Assembly: GCA_037893245.1 (NCBI GenBank)
Contig: JBAIAA010000078.1
Location: 558,001-622,000 of the forward strand
Direction of reading: 5' to 3'
DNA length: 64,000 nucleotides
DNA from: Crossaster papposus
Taxonomy: Eukaryota; Echinodermata; Asteroidea; Velatida; Solasteridae
The notes under the pieces are model-generated. The model saw only the letters and a list, made by a program, of their open reading frames with translations. It was not told the origin of the DNA and ran no database searches. Positions 23,371 to 35,092 of this stretch are shown piece after piece. How positions within the stretch are numbered: position 1 is the first letter of the stretch; every line of letters begins with the position of its first letter. A program made the translations under genes and the position numbers.

Positions 23371-23402
23371 TTTTTGGCTTTTTCGCTTTCAGCGAAAAAG
23401 CC
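23056..23402 (+). repeat. Mixed hairpin cluster: four family A, one intermediate, one family B
   Basis: Family A hairpins at 23064, 23124, 23183 and 23295. A different stem GGGTTTTTCGCTT/AAGCGAAAAACCC lies at 23241-23268. The family B stem GGCTTTTTCGCT/AGCGAAAAAGCC is at 23376-23402. All are followed by the same kind of motif (TTGTTTTCGTTCTG, TTTCTTTTCGTTCTG, TTTCTTTTTCTTCTG) and a T tract. The intermediate stem suggests a further family whose body is not present here. Confidence 0.85.
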
Positions 23403-25140
23403 TTTCTTTTTCTTCTGTTTGTTTTTTTTCTTCTTCTTCTTCTTCTTCTTCTTCTTCTTCTTCTTCTTCTTGTTCTTGTGCCATAAATCGCATAGACTTT
23501 GTACACGTTCATTCTGGCGGTCACTTTTGTCATTAAACAGACTTCAATGTCATTGAAACTTTGCACATACTCAGAACTCATACTGAGCTAGTGCCTAAAA
23601 CTCGGATGTCATCATGACGTCATCACGTGACATGTGACGTCATCTTAAAGTTTTAATAATTTAATCTTTGAAAATCAATACAAAATCAACCGCGAATGAC
23701 CGTAACTTGAAGTTTGTGGGAATCGATAACATAATTAAAGATCTTCATTTTATCTCGTGTGCGTAAAATCACGTGACCCTTCCTTCCGGTCCAAACCGGA
23801 AGTGGCTTATAATTTGAAAGTGGAAAATAATATGAACTTACTTTCAACGATGTTAGTCTCTGGCTAGGTAGTGCCTTTCAACAAAATTGTCGGTGACGTC
23901 ATAAAATGTTACAGCGCCCTCTAGCGGCAGGTTGAAAACTGTTAAAAATGAATAATCAGTTGATGTGTTTGGCGAAGTTTGCCCAAATCACTTTATATCT
24001 GGTGTGTATAATCGGCTTCATGTTAGGAACAAGTTGGCGGAGAGAAAAAAATATGACGTCACTAGACCGGAAGTTACAATGAAAAGACCTTTAAACCTTA
24101 AATAATTGCTGAAAAATCAACCACGATAGATATAATTATTTTTTTTGCTTTAAATAGACAAGTTCAGACAGCTCTCAAGCTTTATGTTAATGACGTCACG
24201 ATGACGTCATCAAGTATCAGATTACAAGCAACTAACGATTTCTAGATTTAATCTTTAAAAATCAATATAAAATCAACTGTAAGAGATCTGATTTAGATTT
24301 TAACGGGAATTGATAGAATAATCCAGGGTCTTCATATTTCGTATTACATGCAAAATGACCTGACCCTTCCTTCCGGTCCAAACCGGAAGTGCCTTATAAT
24401 TTGAAAGTTGAAAATGATATGAACTTACTTTCAACGATGATAGTCTCTGGCTAGGCTGCTCTCTACACAAAAGTTAACGGTGACGTCATAAATTGTTATA
24501 GCGCCCTCTAGCGGCAGATTGAAAATGTGTAAAATAAATAATCAGTTGATGTGTGTGGCGAAGTTTGCTCAAATAACTTTATAACTGGTATATAAAATTA
24601 TCTTCATGTTAGGAACAGGTTGTGGGAAAGAAAAAATTATGACGTCACCCCAGACCGGAAGTTAAAATGAAAAGACCTTTAAACCTTACATAATTGGTAA
24701 AAAATCAACTGCGATAGATATAATCCAGATTTTTGCTTCAAATAGCAAAGTTAAGACAGCTCCTGAGCGTTCTATTAATGAGGTCACGATGACGTCATCC
24801 AGTATCAGATTACAAGCAACCAATGATTACTGGATTTAATCTTCAAAAATCAATATAAAATCAACTGAAATAGATCCGATTTTGATTTTTACGGTAATTG
24901 ATAGAATAATCCAGGGTCTTCATATTTCGTATACCATGCAAAATAATTTGACCCTTCCTTCCGGTCCAAACCGGAAGTGCCTAAAAATCAACCACGAGAG
25001 GTATAATCAATTACTTTCTTTTTCAATTTTCATTTTGTATACGATGAAAATTAAATGAAAAGAATCATAAATGTAATGAACAATGAACAAAAAATGCGAA
25101 AAAGCCATATGCTCTGTTCACAGAACAGACATATTTCTAG
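23376..25140 (+). mobile_element. Helitron-like family B, copy 2
   Basis: Starts at the hairpin 23376-23402 and is followed by a (CTT)n tract (about 23430-23470) and CATAGACTTTGTACACG. It contains paired CCGGAAG palindromes at about 23781, 24367 and 24957 (spacing 586-590) and GCGCCCTCTAGCGG at 23914 and 24501. It ends GCGAAAAAGCC, hairpin CTGTTCACAGAACAG and CTAG (25137-25140). Confidence 0.8.
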
Positions 25141-25831
25141 TTTTTTTTTTTTTTCCACTTTCAGTGTTTTTACCCATAGGATTTACACACGTTTGTTCTG
25201 CCAATACACTTTGGCACTTTGCTAAATCCAATCGACTTGAGACTTGGTATACACTTAGACCTCCACCCACAGATGGTCCTAGAAGAAATTTGGCTCGATT
25301 GCGTCATTCAAGGTCACGTGACGTCACGTTAAAGGTTTAATTTTCCCCATAGGGTTTGTACACGTTTTTCTTTAGACTATTGACTTTGACACTTTCGTGA
25401 ATTTTATCGACTTCAGACTTAGCACATAACTCGACCACCATCACCAGGAGGGCCAAGGGAAAAATCGTAATAATGACGTCATCGTGGGTCATGTGACGTC
25501 ACATTAAAGGTTTAGTTTTAAGGACCCTCTATCTCTAGAAGTACATGTCCGATTGGGGTCAAACTTGGTATGCAAGTATTCCAGGATGTGTTACAGACGA
25601 AAATTAAGATGACATCATGATGACATCATCGGGTATCATGTGACGTCACATTAAAGGTTCAATTTTTCTCCATAGGATTTGTACATGTTTTTTTCAACTA
25701 ATTTATCTTTTGCACTTGTGTAAATCCAATCGACTTCAGACTTGGCACACACATAGACCTATAGCACACATATTGAAAGTAACGTTAGACAGTCGAAACA
25801 GCTCTGTGTTTGTCCACAAACACATGTCTAG
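25141..25831 (+). mobile_element. Family A element, lacking one 177-bp unit
   Basis: From 25155 to CTAG at 25828-25831 it matches 14408-15263, except that one type 1 unit is missing. The join falls inside GGTTTAATTTTCCCCATAGG, where two units are alike. It is 677 versus 856 bp long. Confidence 0.8.
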
Positions 25832-26851
25832 TTTCTTCTTCTTCTTCTTGTTCTTCCGTCAATAAATCGCATAGACTTTGTACACGTTTCATTCTGCCAG
25901 TCACTTTTGTCATTAAACAGACTTCAATGTCATTGAAACTTTGCACATACTCGGAACTCATACTGAGCTAGTGCCTAAAACTCGGATGTCATCATGACGT
26001 CACCACGTGACATGTGACGTCATCTTAAAGTTTTAATAATTTAATCTTTGAAAATCAATACAAAATCAACCGCGAAAGACCGAAACTAGATGTTTGTGGG
26101 AATCGATAGAATAATTAAGGGTCTTCATTTTATCTCGTGTGCGTAAAATCACGTGACCCTTCCTTCCGGTCCAAACCGGAAGTGGCTTATAATTTAAAAG
26201 TGGAAAATGATTTGAACTTACTTTCAACGATGTTAGTCTCTAGCTAGGCTGCGCTCTACAAAAAAGTGATCGGTGACATCATAAATTGTTTTAGCGCCCT
26301 CTAGCGGCAGGTTGAAAAATGTTTGAAATGAACAATCTGTTGATGTGTGTGGCGAAGTTTGTTCAAATCACTTTATAACTGATGTATATAATCAGCTTCA
26401 TGATAGGAACAGGTTGACGGAAAGAAAAAAATATGACGTCACCAGACCGGAAGTTATAATGAAATTACCTCTTTTCCTTTAAAAATTCCTAAAAAATTAA
26501 CCAAGACAGATATAATCTTGTTTTTTGCTCTAAAGGTTAATGTAAAAGTACTTCTCAAACTTCCCTGTGTTTTATAGCAAAAGGCGAACTTGGACATACC
26601 CTGAGACACCCTTGAAATTTCATGTTTTATGTCCTTGATTGCACGGCGCCAGTATACGTGTACATAGTATTGAGCGTACTTGCACGTACGATGTCAGTAC
26701 GCTCCCCACATTGTACAATAGAGAAGGGAAGGCGGGACACTGGTATCCATTTGTACGGTGACATGTGAAACACGAGAGTCATCAACATAGGTCACGAGGA
26801 AGGGCGCCGCTTATGGCAGGTAGGTAAACGTGCCTTCGGCAACGCAGAACT

Positions 26852-29411
26852 ACTACGCGTGAATTATACACGTACCACAGTCAGTCCGCAGCGCACGCGT
26901 TAATAAGGTCATATCCCGAACTTTATTTGCAGGGCCGGCGTCGCAAATCGGCCACGAGATTTACGCGAGTAATTGCAGGAGTTCGACCGCTTTGTTTTCA
27001 CGAGCTACACGTTGCAAACGAAGCAGTAATTTTCCAAGATGGCGTGGTAAGTGGAAAGCGAACGATTTTCTGAATCGAATGATATAAAATATGACGAGAT
27101 TCAGTGTGTTTTTGGCAGAATTTTGTTCACTCCAAGTTAGAGTATAATTTCAAGAAATGTTTTTGTCGTGTGTTTAGTTTCTGCGCCCTGACTGGACTAA
27201 CAAATATTACCAAAAATGATCACTACACATTGATAAAAGAAGCAATGATCTTTCGTTTGATATACAATTTAGCCTGTGGCGACATTTTTTTCATGTATTT
27301 TGCGACGATTTTCGTGCGCGCGATTTCAACTTTTTTGGCCATGTCTTTCGGCTTTACATACATGTACGCAGAACATGTATTTCATACACAAGCACATGTG
27401 TACATGTGCTGGATATGCACTAGATGCGATGGTGATTGCACAGTAGCCTTATTTATATGATAAAGTTAGGTTTCTTTCATGTATAAAAACGACTTAGGCC
27501 TTTGTTTTTGTTCAAAATTATAACAAATTGTTTAATAATAATACATTTAGTTACTACTATTATTGTGCTAAACTTCATAGTTCCTATTTCTGTCTTCCAA
27601 TATGTTTCTTATACTAGGTAGCACTCGTCCACCACCATGGCCATGCCCACCACCATGCCCACCGCAGCCATCGCAGCCATTGCCAGCATGTCAGGAGCCT
27701 CTACAGAAGGCCAAAGGCAACTCTTGTCCTTGGATATTCTCTCACAAAGTATCTCAAAGAGAACATCACTACTAAAGTTGGTTGATTTGCAGGTAGTGAC
27801 TCATCGCGGTACTACAATTTCTGACCTTAGAAAGTATCTGCTTCATCAGCATGACATCTGCTCTTATTCCTCCATGGCCTGACATTGTATTTGTAATGAT
27901 TCATGTTGGGACAAATGATCTAGAGTTGGGTTTCCAAAGAAGTGTTGAAAATAGTTGAAGATTTAAATGTACTGGTGGATATGCAGCACGTGCTTTGTAC
28001 ATGTAGATTTAAAGGTTTTGTATTTTAGTTTTAAATAATATACATGACTTTGTGTCAGTGTTGTGCAAACGCAATGCAGCTAAAACAGATCAAAACCGAG
28101 TCTGGCCGAGTCGGGTCAGTTTGTCAAAATAATAATGCCCCAAACTATGCCAACAAAGTTTTGAGCTACAATGTAAATTTGACACAAACGGCATATAACT
28201 TTATTAATGCAGATTGTATTATTTCTATTATCAGTGATATAATTTATGTGCATTAACATTTATATTAGCAAAATTTATGTCTTATTTAAAATATTTTGTT
28301 TTTGCAATGTTAGAAGCGGGCATACATTGTAATTTAATATTTACAATAATTTAATGCCAAAGAAACTATGCCAAAAACATCAAGCAAAGATAAAACAAGC
28401 TTTATTTACTTTTATAATAAATCTCAATGGTTTGCACATTGAACATTATGCCAAAGATGAATAAGTTTTAACAATTTCAGGGTTTAATTTAACAATTTTA
28501 TTCAAGCCATATAACATCAACAGGGTATGTTACGTAAGCGATAAAATTCAAGTTTCAGATAAAAAGTGCAGTTTCTTTTATAAACCAACATCACAATACA
28601 GATATAAATTGTTGTAAACATTTGTATTTATCAATGTTATTGTTATCAATACATTTTAAACAACGACTTCATTTGTCGCTTTTTTTTTGTTTATTTGGCT
28701 GTATACATTGTATTATGCAGGCAATAATATTATTTTTTAATCAGTCCACTGTTAAAAAGAAAAAAACCCTGAATAGCAGATAAATCCTTTTCGCTCGAGC
28801 TTACAATTAAAAAAATACACAAAAAACAACTGCGTATTGAAATGTGCATGAACTACACGTTACCACGAAGCCTTTTTCAATGACGTCATTTTCGACCAAT
28901 GAGGGCGCAGGAAGACTATGGACTGTCATGGCGGGATGTTCCGTTTGTTAATTTATTGAGAAGGTTATAATTTTCTGCGCCCTGACTGGACTAAGTTAAA
29001 TCAACCCCAAAACTACAGTTTTGTGATAGAATATGAAATTATCTTTAACATCAGTGTAAAATTGGGTTGTGGCCGCTGCCAGAAGATGGACAAAATTCGT
29101 CTTTTTTTAAAGGTCAATTTGTTGGTTCGGGATCTTTTTTTACGTTATAAATTTCACCCTCTAAATGTCATATAATTTCCAATCTGATTTGATAATATAA
29201 CAAAATGTTTCCTTATCCAAAAGAAAATATACATAATATTGACAGCCAGTGAATAAAACGGATGTTTCGGACCAAATTCCAGGCGTTGTCGCCAGCTCAT
29301 TAAGTATTCAAAAACGAGGTCACGCACAAAGTGCCATGCATAAATCGCACATAAAAGAAACGGCTTTTCAGTGCGCTGCGGACTGACTGTACCATATAAT
29401 AGATGTACGCG
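26852..29411. mobile_element. DNA-transposon-like insertion carrying a captured gene fragment
   Basis: A 19-bp core CAGTCAGTCCGCAGCGCAC at 26878-26896 is inverted perfectly at 29371-29389, and homology continues imperfectly outward to about 26854 and 29411. On each side the family B sequence resumes (GAAGGGCGCCGC...GGCAACGCAG on the left, CTTTTAACAGAAAACAAA on the right; compare 17065-17175). A TACGCG hexamer lies at both edges. The 23-bp TTTCTGCGCCCTGACTGGAC-containing sequence is directly repeated at 27178-27200 and 28972-28994. No transposase is recognised; the superfamily is unknown. Confidence 0.6.
27726..27925 (+). pseudogene. Decayed SGNH/GDSL-hydrolase-like gene fragment
   Basis: Reading across frames, + strand: VLGYSLTKYLKENITTKV (27726 on), THRGTTISDLRKYL (about 27800) and PDIVFVMIHVGTNDLE (27878-27925). 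The GDSL-like first block and the HVGTNDL block are in the order seen in SGNH-fold esterase domains of invertebrate proteins, including some LINE ORF1 proteins. At least two frameshifts and an in-frame stop break it. Upstream, CAAGATGGCGTG followed by GTAAGT (27036-27052) looks like a first coding exon with a donor, and proline-rich coding sequence follows a possible acceptor near 27620. The parts may be remnants of one spliced gene. Confidence 0.5.
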
Positions 29412-29866
29412 AACTTTTGCACAAGTACTTTTAACAGAAAACAAATTGGTATTCCCATCAAACTTAACCTCCGTAAATACTCTATAGTGCACTCGTGCCT
29501 TGCGGACAGACGTTGTGATGACGTTACCATGGGTCACGTGACGTCGTTTTAAACGTGCAATAGATTTAATGTTTAAAAATTAATAAAAAAATCAACCGCG
29601 TATGATCGGAACTTGAAGTTTGTGGGAATTGATATAATATTAAATCCATGATCTTCATTTTATCTCGTGTGCGTGAAATCCCGTGACCCTTCTTTCCGGT
29701 CGAAACCGGAAGTGGCCTATAATTTAAAAGTGGACCATAATGTGAACTTAGTTTCAACGATGTTAGTCTCTGGCTAGTAGTGCTTTTCACAAAAAAATAC
29801 CGGTAACACCATAACATGTTACAGCGCCCTCTAGCGGCAGTTTGAAAACTGTTAACAATGAATAAC

Positions 29867-30144
29867 CTGGGCCCAATTTCATAGCGTTGCTAAGCACACG
29901 CTTTTCTGCTAACCGAGCCTCCGTCTATTTCATGGGGACCGTAAGCAGTAAGCACAGCAAAAGGCACGCTTAACCTAGCGGAAAAATTTGCTTAAATCAG
30001 TGACGTAACAATAGAATCTCCATGCGCGCGCAAACGTTAGCACAAAAACGCCGTGAAATAGCGCTTAAGGTTAGCAAATTTGTCTGCTAAAGTTAGCACA
30101 ACTTTTCCGCTAACTGATAAGCAGCGCTATGAAATTGGGCCCAG
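29867..30144. mobile_element. MITE with GGGCCCAATTTCATAG termini
   Basis: Perfect 20-bp terminal inverted repeat (CTGGGCCCAATTTCATAGCG at 29867-29886 and its complement at 30125-30144). It is inserted in family B between GAATAA and GTTGAT; the uninterrupted version GAATAATCAGTTGATG is at about 23950. No coding capacity. Confidence 0.85.
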
Positions 30145-31045
30145 TTGATTTGTTTTGCGAAATTTGCTCAAATCACTGTATAACTGGTTTATATAATCAA
30201 CATCTTGTTAGGAACAAGTTGGCGAAGACAAACAAATATGACGTCACTAGACCGAAAGTTACAATGAAAAGACCTTTAAACCTTAAATAATTGCTGAAAA
30301 ATCAACCGCGATAGATATAATTCTTTTTTTTTGCTTTAAATAGACAAGTTCAGACAGCTCTCGAGCTGTATGTTAATGACGTCACGATGACGTCATCAAG
30401 TATCAGATTGCAAGCAACTAATGATTTGTACATTTAATCTTTGAAAATCAATATCAAATCAAATGTAACAGATCTGATTTAGATTTTAACGGGAATTGAT
30501 AGAATAATCCAGGGTCTTCATATTCGTATTACATGCAAAATGACTTGACCCTTCCTTCCGGTCCAAACCGGAAGTGCCTTATAATTTGAAAGTTGAAAAT
30601 GATATGAATTTACTTTCAACGATGATAGTCTCTAGGTAGCCTGCACTCTACAAACAAAGTTACCGGTGACGTCATAAATTGTTATAACGCCCTCTAGTGG
30701 CAGGTTGAAAAATGTTTAAAATGAATAATCAGTTCATTTTCGTGGAGATCAGTTTGCTCAAATCGCTTTATAATTGGTATTTATAATCAGCATCTTGTTA
30801 GGAACAAGTTGGCGGATAAAAACAAAATAATATGACGTCACTAGACCGGAAATTACAATTAAAAGACCTTTAAACATTTCTAAAAATTAACCGCGAGAGA
30901 TATAATCCAATTAATAATTTAAAATTTGCAGTTTTGAAAAAATTAAATACAGAAATTTATTAAATGAAATCATAAATGTAATGAACAATACAAAAAAAAA
31001 ATGCGAAAAAGCCATATGCTCTGTTCCTTGAACAGACATATCTCT

Positions 31046-31081
<36 letters not shown>

Positions 31082-31859
31082 TTTTTTTTTCTCCTTCAGA
31101 CTCTTCTCCATAGGGTTTGTACACGTTTTTTGTTCTGGCATAGCACTTTGGCACTTTGGTAAATCCGATCGACTTGAGACTTGACATACACTTAGACCAC
31201 CACCCACAGATGATCCTAGAAGAAATTTGTCACGATTACGTCATTCGTGGTCACGTGACGTCACGTTAAAGGTACAATTTTTTCCCATAGGATTTGTACA
31301 CGTTTTTATTCAGAATATTAAATTTGACACTTCTGTACATCCAATTGACTTGAGACTTAGCACAGACCTCGAACACCATCCCCAGTAGGGCCAAGAAGAA
31401 AATCGTCATGATGACGTCATCAGGGGTCATGTGACATCACATTAAAGGTGCAGTTTTTAATACCCTCTATCTCTAGAAATACAGGTCCGATTGTGGTCAA
31501 ACTTGGTATTCATGTATTCCAGGATGAGTTATATACGAAATTAGGATGACGTAATTATGACGTCATTGTTGGTCATGTGACGTCACATTAAAGGTGTAGT
31601 TTTTGGGACCCTTTATCTCTGAAAGTACATGTCCGATTGGGGTCAAACTTGGTACATACAGGTATTCTGGGATGTGTTATGGACGAAATGTAGGTGACGT
31701 CATGATGACAACATTGTGGAACATGTGAAGTCGCCTTTAAGGAGCAGTTTTTGATGATGTCGTGAAGACGTCACTGTGTGATTTGTATATGAAATGTTGT
31801 GTTTTGTGACCTTTAAGCCATAATTATGGTGGCCTTGGAGGGACTACACAGAGTGTGAA

Positions 31860-33030
31860 TATTGACATCAATATTTGCAACAAATGTTACAATTTTTCCC
31901 AAAGTCGTCAATATTGACGTCAAATGTTATGACTTTCCCCCAAAAGTTGCTAATATTGACGTCAATATTGACGTCAAATTTCACGACTTTCCCCAAAGTC
32001 GCGAATATTGACGTCAATATTGACGTCAAATTTCAAGAGTTTCCCAAAAAGTCGCGAATATTGACGTCAAATTTGACGTCGATATTCGCAACAAATTTCA
32101 CGACTTGCCTCCAAAATCTTGAATATCTACGTAAATAGATAAATGTCCGATTGGGGTCAAACTTGGTACATACAGGTATTCTGAGATGTGTTATAGACGA
32201 AATGTAGGTGACGTCATGATGACAACATTGTGGAACATGTGACGTCGCCTTTAAGGAGCAGTTTTTGATGATGTCGTGATGACGTCACCGTGTGATTTGT
32301 ATATGAAATGTTGTGTTTTGTGACCTTTAAGCCATAATTATGGTGGCCTTGGAGGGACTACACAGAGTGTGAATATTGACATCAATATTTGCAACAAATG
32401 TTACGACTTTTTCCAAAGTCGCGAATATTGACGTCAATATTGACGTCAAATGTTATGACTTTCCCCTAAAAGTTGCTAATATTGACGTCAATATTGACGT
32501 CAAATGTTATGACTTTCCCCCAAAAGTTGCTAATATTGACGTCAATATTGACGTCAAATTTCACGACTTTCTCCAAAGTCGCGAATATTGACATCAATAT
32601 TGACACCAATATTGACATCAATATTGACGTCAAATTTTAAGAGTTTCTCCGAAAGTCGCGAATATTTACGTCAAATTTGACGTCGATATTCGCAACAAAT
32701 TTTACGACTTGCTCCCAAAGTCTTGAATATCGTCGTATTGACGTCAAATTTCACGACTTTCCCCAAGGTCGCGAACATTGACATCAATATTGACGTCAAA
32801 TTTCAAGAGTTTCCCAAAAAGTTGCAAATATTGACGTCAAATTTGACGGCGATATTCGCGACTTTCCCCAAAGTCGCGAATATTGACGTCAATATTGACG
32901 TCAAATTTCAAGAGTTTCCCAAAAAGTCGCGAATATTGACGTCAAATTTGACGTCGATATTCGCAACAAATTTCACGACTTGCCTCAAAAATCTTGAATA
33001 TCTACATAAATATTGACATCAAATTTCACG
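31860..33030. repeat. Minisatellite dense in TGACGTCA palindromes
   Basis: Short phrases such as AATATTGACGTCAATATTGACG and CACGACTTTCCCCAAAGTCG alternate for over 1 kb. Almost every phrase carries one or two perfect or near-perfect TGACGTCA octamers (full cAMP-response-element palindrome). Two arrays (31860-32130 and 32370-33030) are separated by a copy of the preceding type 2 sequence. Confidence 0.9.
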
Positions 33031-33349
33031 ACCGGTCATACATTTTGACCTGATTTTTTTTCCAGCAAGCTAGGTTTTTGTTGTCGGTTATTATGCGCAC
33101 GCGCAGAATAATTGGGCGTTTGTACTTGCAAACATCATGCGACCGCATGCACTGGTACTTATGCACGATGAACATTGTAGGATTTTTGTTGATTTCAATC
33201 GTTTCTCGCAGTGTGCATAGTATCCCTAACTTAAGGTTCATCTGTGAACAAATTTAAAAGAAGCTAATTTCAACTGATTTGGGTAGGTATGGGTATGGAC
33301 AACTACCAACAAAAAGGAAGGAGGGATAGGGGTTGGTTATTTTTTTTAT

Positions 33350-33720
33350 TAGAGGTCAAAGTTCATTGACCCCTGCCCAAATCATTAAAAATTATATTTT
33401 AGCAACAAAATATGGTATATAGATGATCTTGGTGTCAAAATGCACAGAATTACAATAGAAGATGACATCAAATAATTATTGACCCTTGGGACCAAATCCT
33501 GACCTCCGAAAATGAGGTCAAAGGTCACAAAACAATTTTATTACTAAAATGTCATATTTATAGCAACAAAATATAGTATATAGATGATATTGGTGTCAAA
33601 ATGCACAGGATTATGAAAGAAGATGACATAGAATAACTACTGGCCCCTTACATAAAAAGGTCAAAGGTCAAAAATAGACGTATTACTAAAATGTCATATT
33701 AGTAAAATAACAGGAAAATT
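33350..33720. repeat. Minisatellite of about 155 bp
   Basis: The phrase AGCAACAAAATATGGTATAT followed by AGATGAT.TTGGTGTCAAAATGCACAG occurs at about 33402 and about 33557, each followed by a diverged GACCCTT...GGTCAAAGGTCA segment. About two and a half copies. Another GGTCAAAGGTC phrase recurs near 33830. Confidence 0.7.
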
Positions 33721-34075
33721 ACCATGAACAAAAACAAATCTAAGAGGCTAATTTCAACTTATTGTGGCGGGTATGGGGGTTATTATTTATTCCAAGAGCA
33801 AAGAAGGAGGGGAAATTCCCTTTCTGAGGGTCAAAGGTCTTTGACCCTGCATTAAAACATTATAAATTGTATCTCAGCAGCAGTATGTTTTTCATAGGTC
33901 TAAGGTACAATTTTCCCCATAGGATTTGTACACGTTTTTTTTCAACTAATATATCTTTGGCACTTGTGTAAATCCAATCGACTTCAGACTTGGCACACAC
34001 ATAGACCACCTCACACACATATTGAAAGTAAGACAATCGAAACAGCTCTGTGTTTGTCCACAAACACATATCTAG

Positions 34076-35092
34076 TTTTTTTTTTTAGCTGTTTCGGTTT
34101 TTCACCGAAACAGCTCTTGTAATCGTTAAAGTTTTTTAGCTGTTTCGGTTTTTCACCGAAACAGCTTTTGTTTTCGTTAAAGTTTTTTTTTTTTTTCTTT
34201 TTTTTTTTTTCCACTTTCAGACTTTTTCCCATAGGATTTGTACACGTTTTTTCAGCCAATACACTTTGACACTTTGGTAAATCCGATCGACTTGAGACTT
34301 GGCATACACTTAGACAACCACCCAAGGACGGTCCTAGAAGAAATTCGTCGCGATTACGTCATTCAAGGTCACGTGACTTCGCGTTAAAGGTGAAATTTTC
34401 CCCATAGGTTTTGTACACGTTTTTCCTCAGACTATTGAATTTGACACTTTGGTAAATCCGACCGACTTGAAACTTGCCATATACTCAGAACACCACCACC
34501 AGATGTTTCTGAAAGAAATTCAGCACGATTGCGTCATTCAAGGTCACGTGACGTCAAGTTAAAAGTTTAATTTGTCCCCTATAGGTTTTGTACACGTTTT
34601 TCTTTAGACTATTGACTTTGACACTTAGTAAATCCGATCGACTTGAGACTTGGCACACACATAGACCACTATCCACAGACGGTCGTAGGAGAAATTTGGC
34701 ACGATTACGTCATTCAAGGTCACGGGGCGTCACGTTAAAGGTTCAATTGTTTCCCCCATAGGTTTTGTACACGTTTTTTTTTAGTCTATGACTTAGACAC
34801 TTTCGTAAATTTGATGGACTTGAGACTTGGCACACACTTAGACCACCATCCACAGACGGTCCTAGAAGACATTCGGCACAATTACGTCATTCAAGGTCAC
34901 GGGGCGTCACGTTAAAGCCTCAATTTCCCCCATAGGTTTTGTACATGTTTTTCTTTAGGCTATTGACTTTGACACTTTAGTAAATCCGATCGGCTTGAGA
35001 CTTGGCACACACATAGACCACCACACACACATATTGAAAGTAATGTAAGACACTCGAAACAGCTCTGTGTTTGTCCACAAACACATGTCTAG
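34076..35092 (+). mobile_element. Family A element with two 5' hairpins
   Basis: Hairpins at 34087-34115 and 34138-34166, then CCACTTTCAGACTTTTTCCC and five type 1 units, one shortened. CTAG 35089-35092. Confidence 0.8.

Larger units (their letters stand above)
25832..31047 (+). mobile_element. Helitron-like family B, copy 3, with two nested insertions
   Basis: Starts directly after a family A CTAG with TTTCTTCTTC and CATAGACTTTGTACACG; the 5' hairpin is absent. It ends GCGAAAAAGCC, CTGTTCCTTGAACAG, CTAG (31044-31047). It is interrupted by a TIR element (about 26852-29411) and a MITE (29867-30144). CCGGAAG palindromes lie at about 26160, 29692 and 30545. CTCF-like GCGCCCTCTAGCGG is at 26294 and 29824, with a variant at 30687. 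Confidence 0.75.
31048..34075 (+). mobile_element. Family A element with unusual interior
   Basis: After a T tract and CTCCATAGGG the first type 1 and type 2 units are normal (31100-31800). They give way to the CRE-rich minisatellite and a second minisatellite. A type 1 remnant at about 33910 leads to the normal 3' end (CTAG 34072-34075). The about 250-bp block at 31631-31888 is repeated at 32145-32402. Confidence 0.65.

Noticed and set aside
27104-27460. 118-codon open frame in the nested insertion
   Set aside because: No motif, Cys/Phe-rich composition like translated AT-rich intron, and it crosses the 23-bp repeated sequence.
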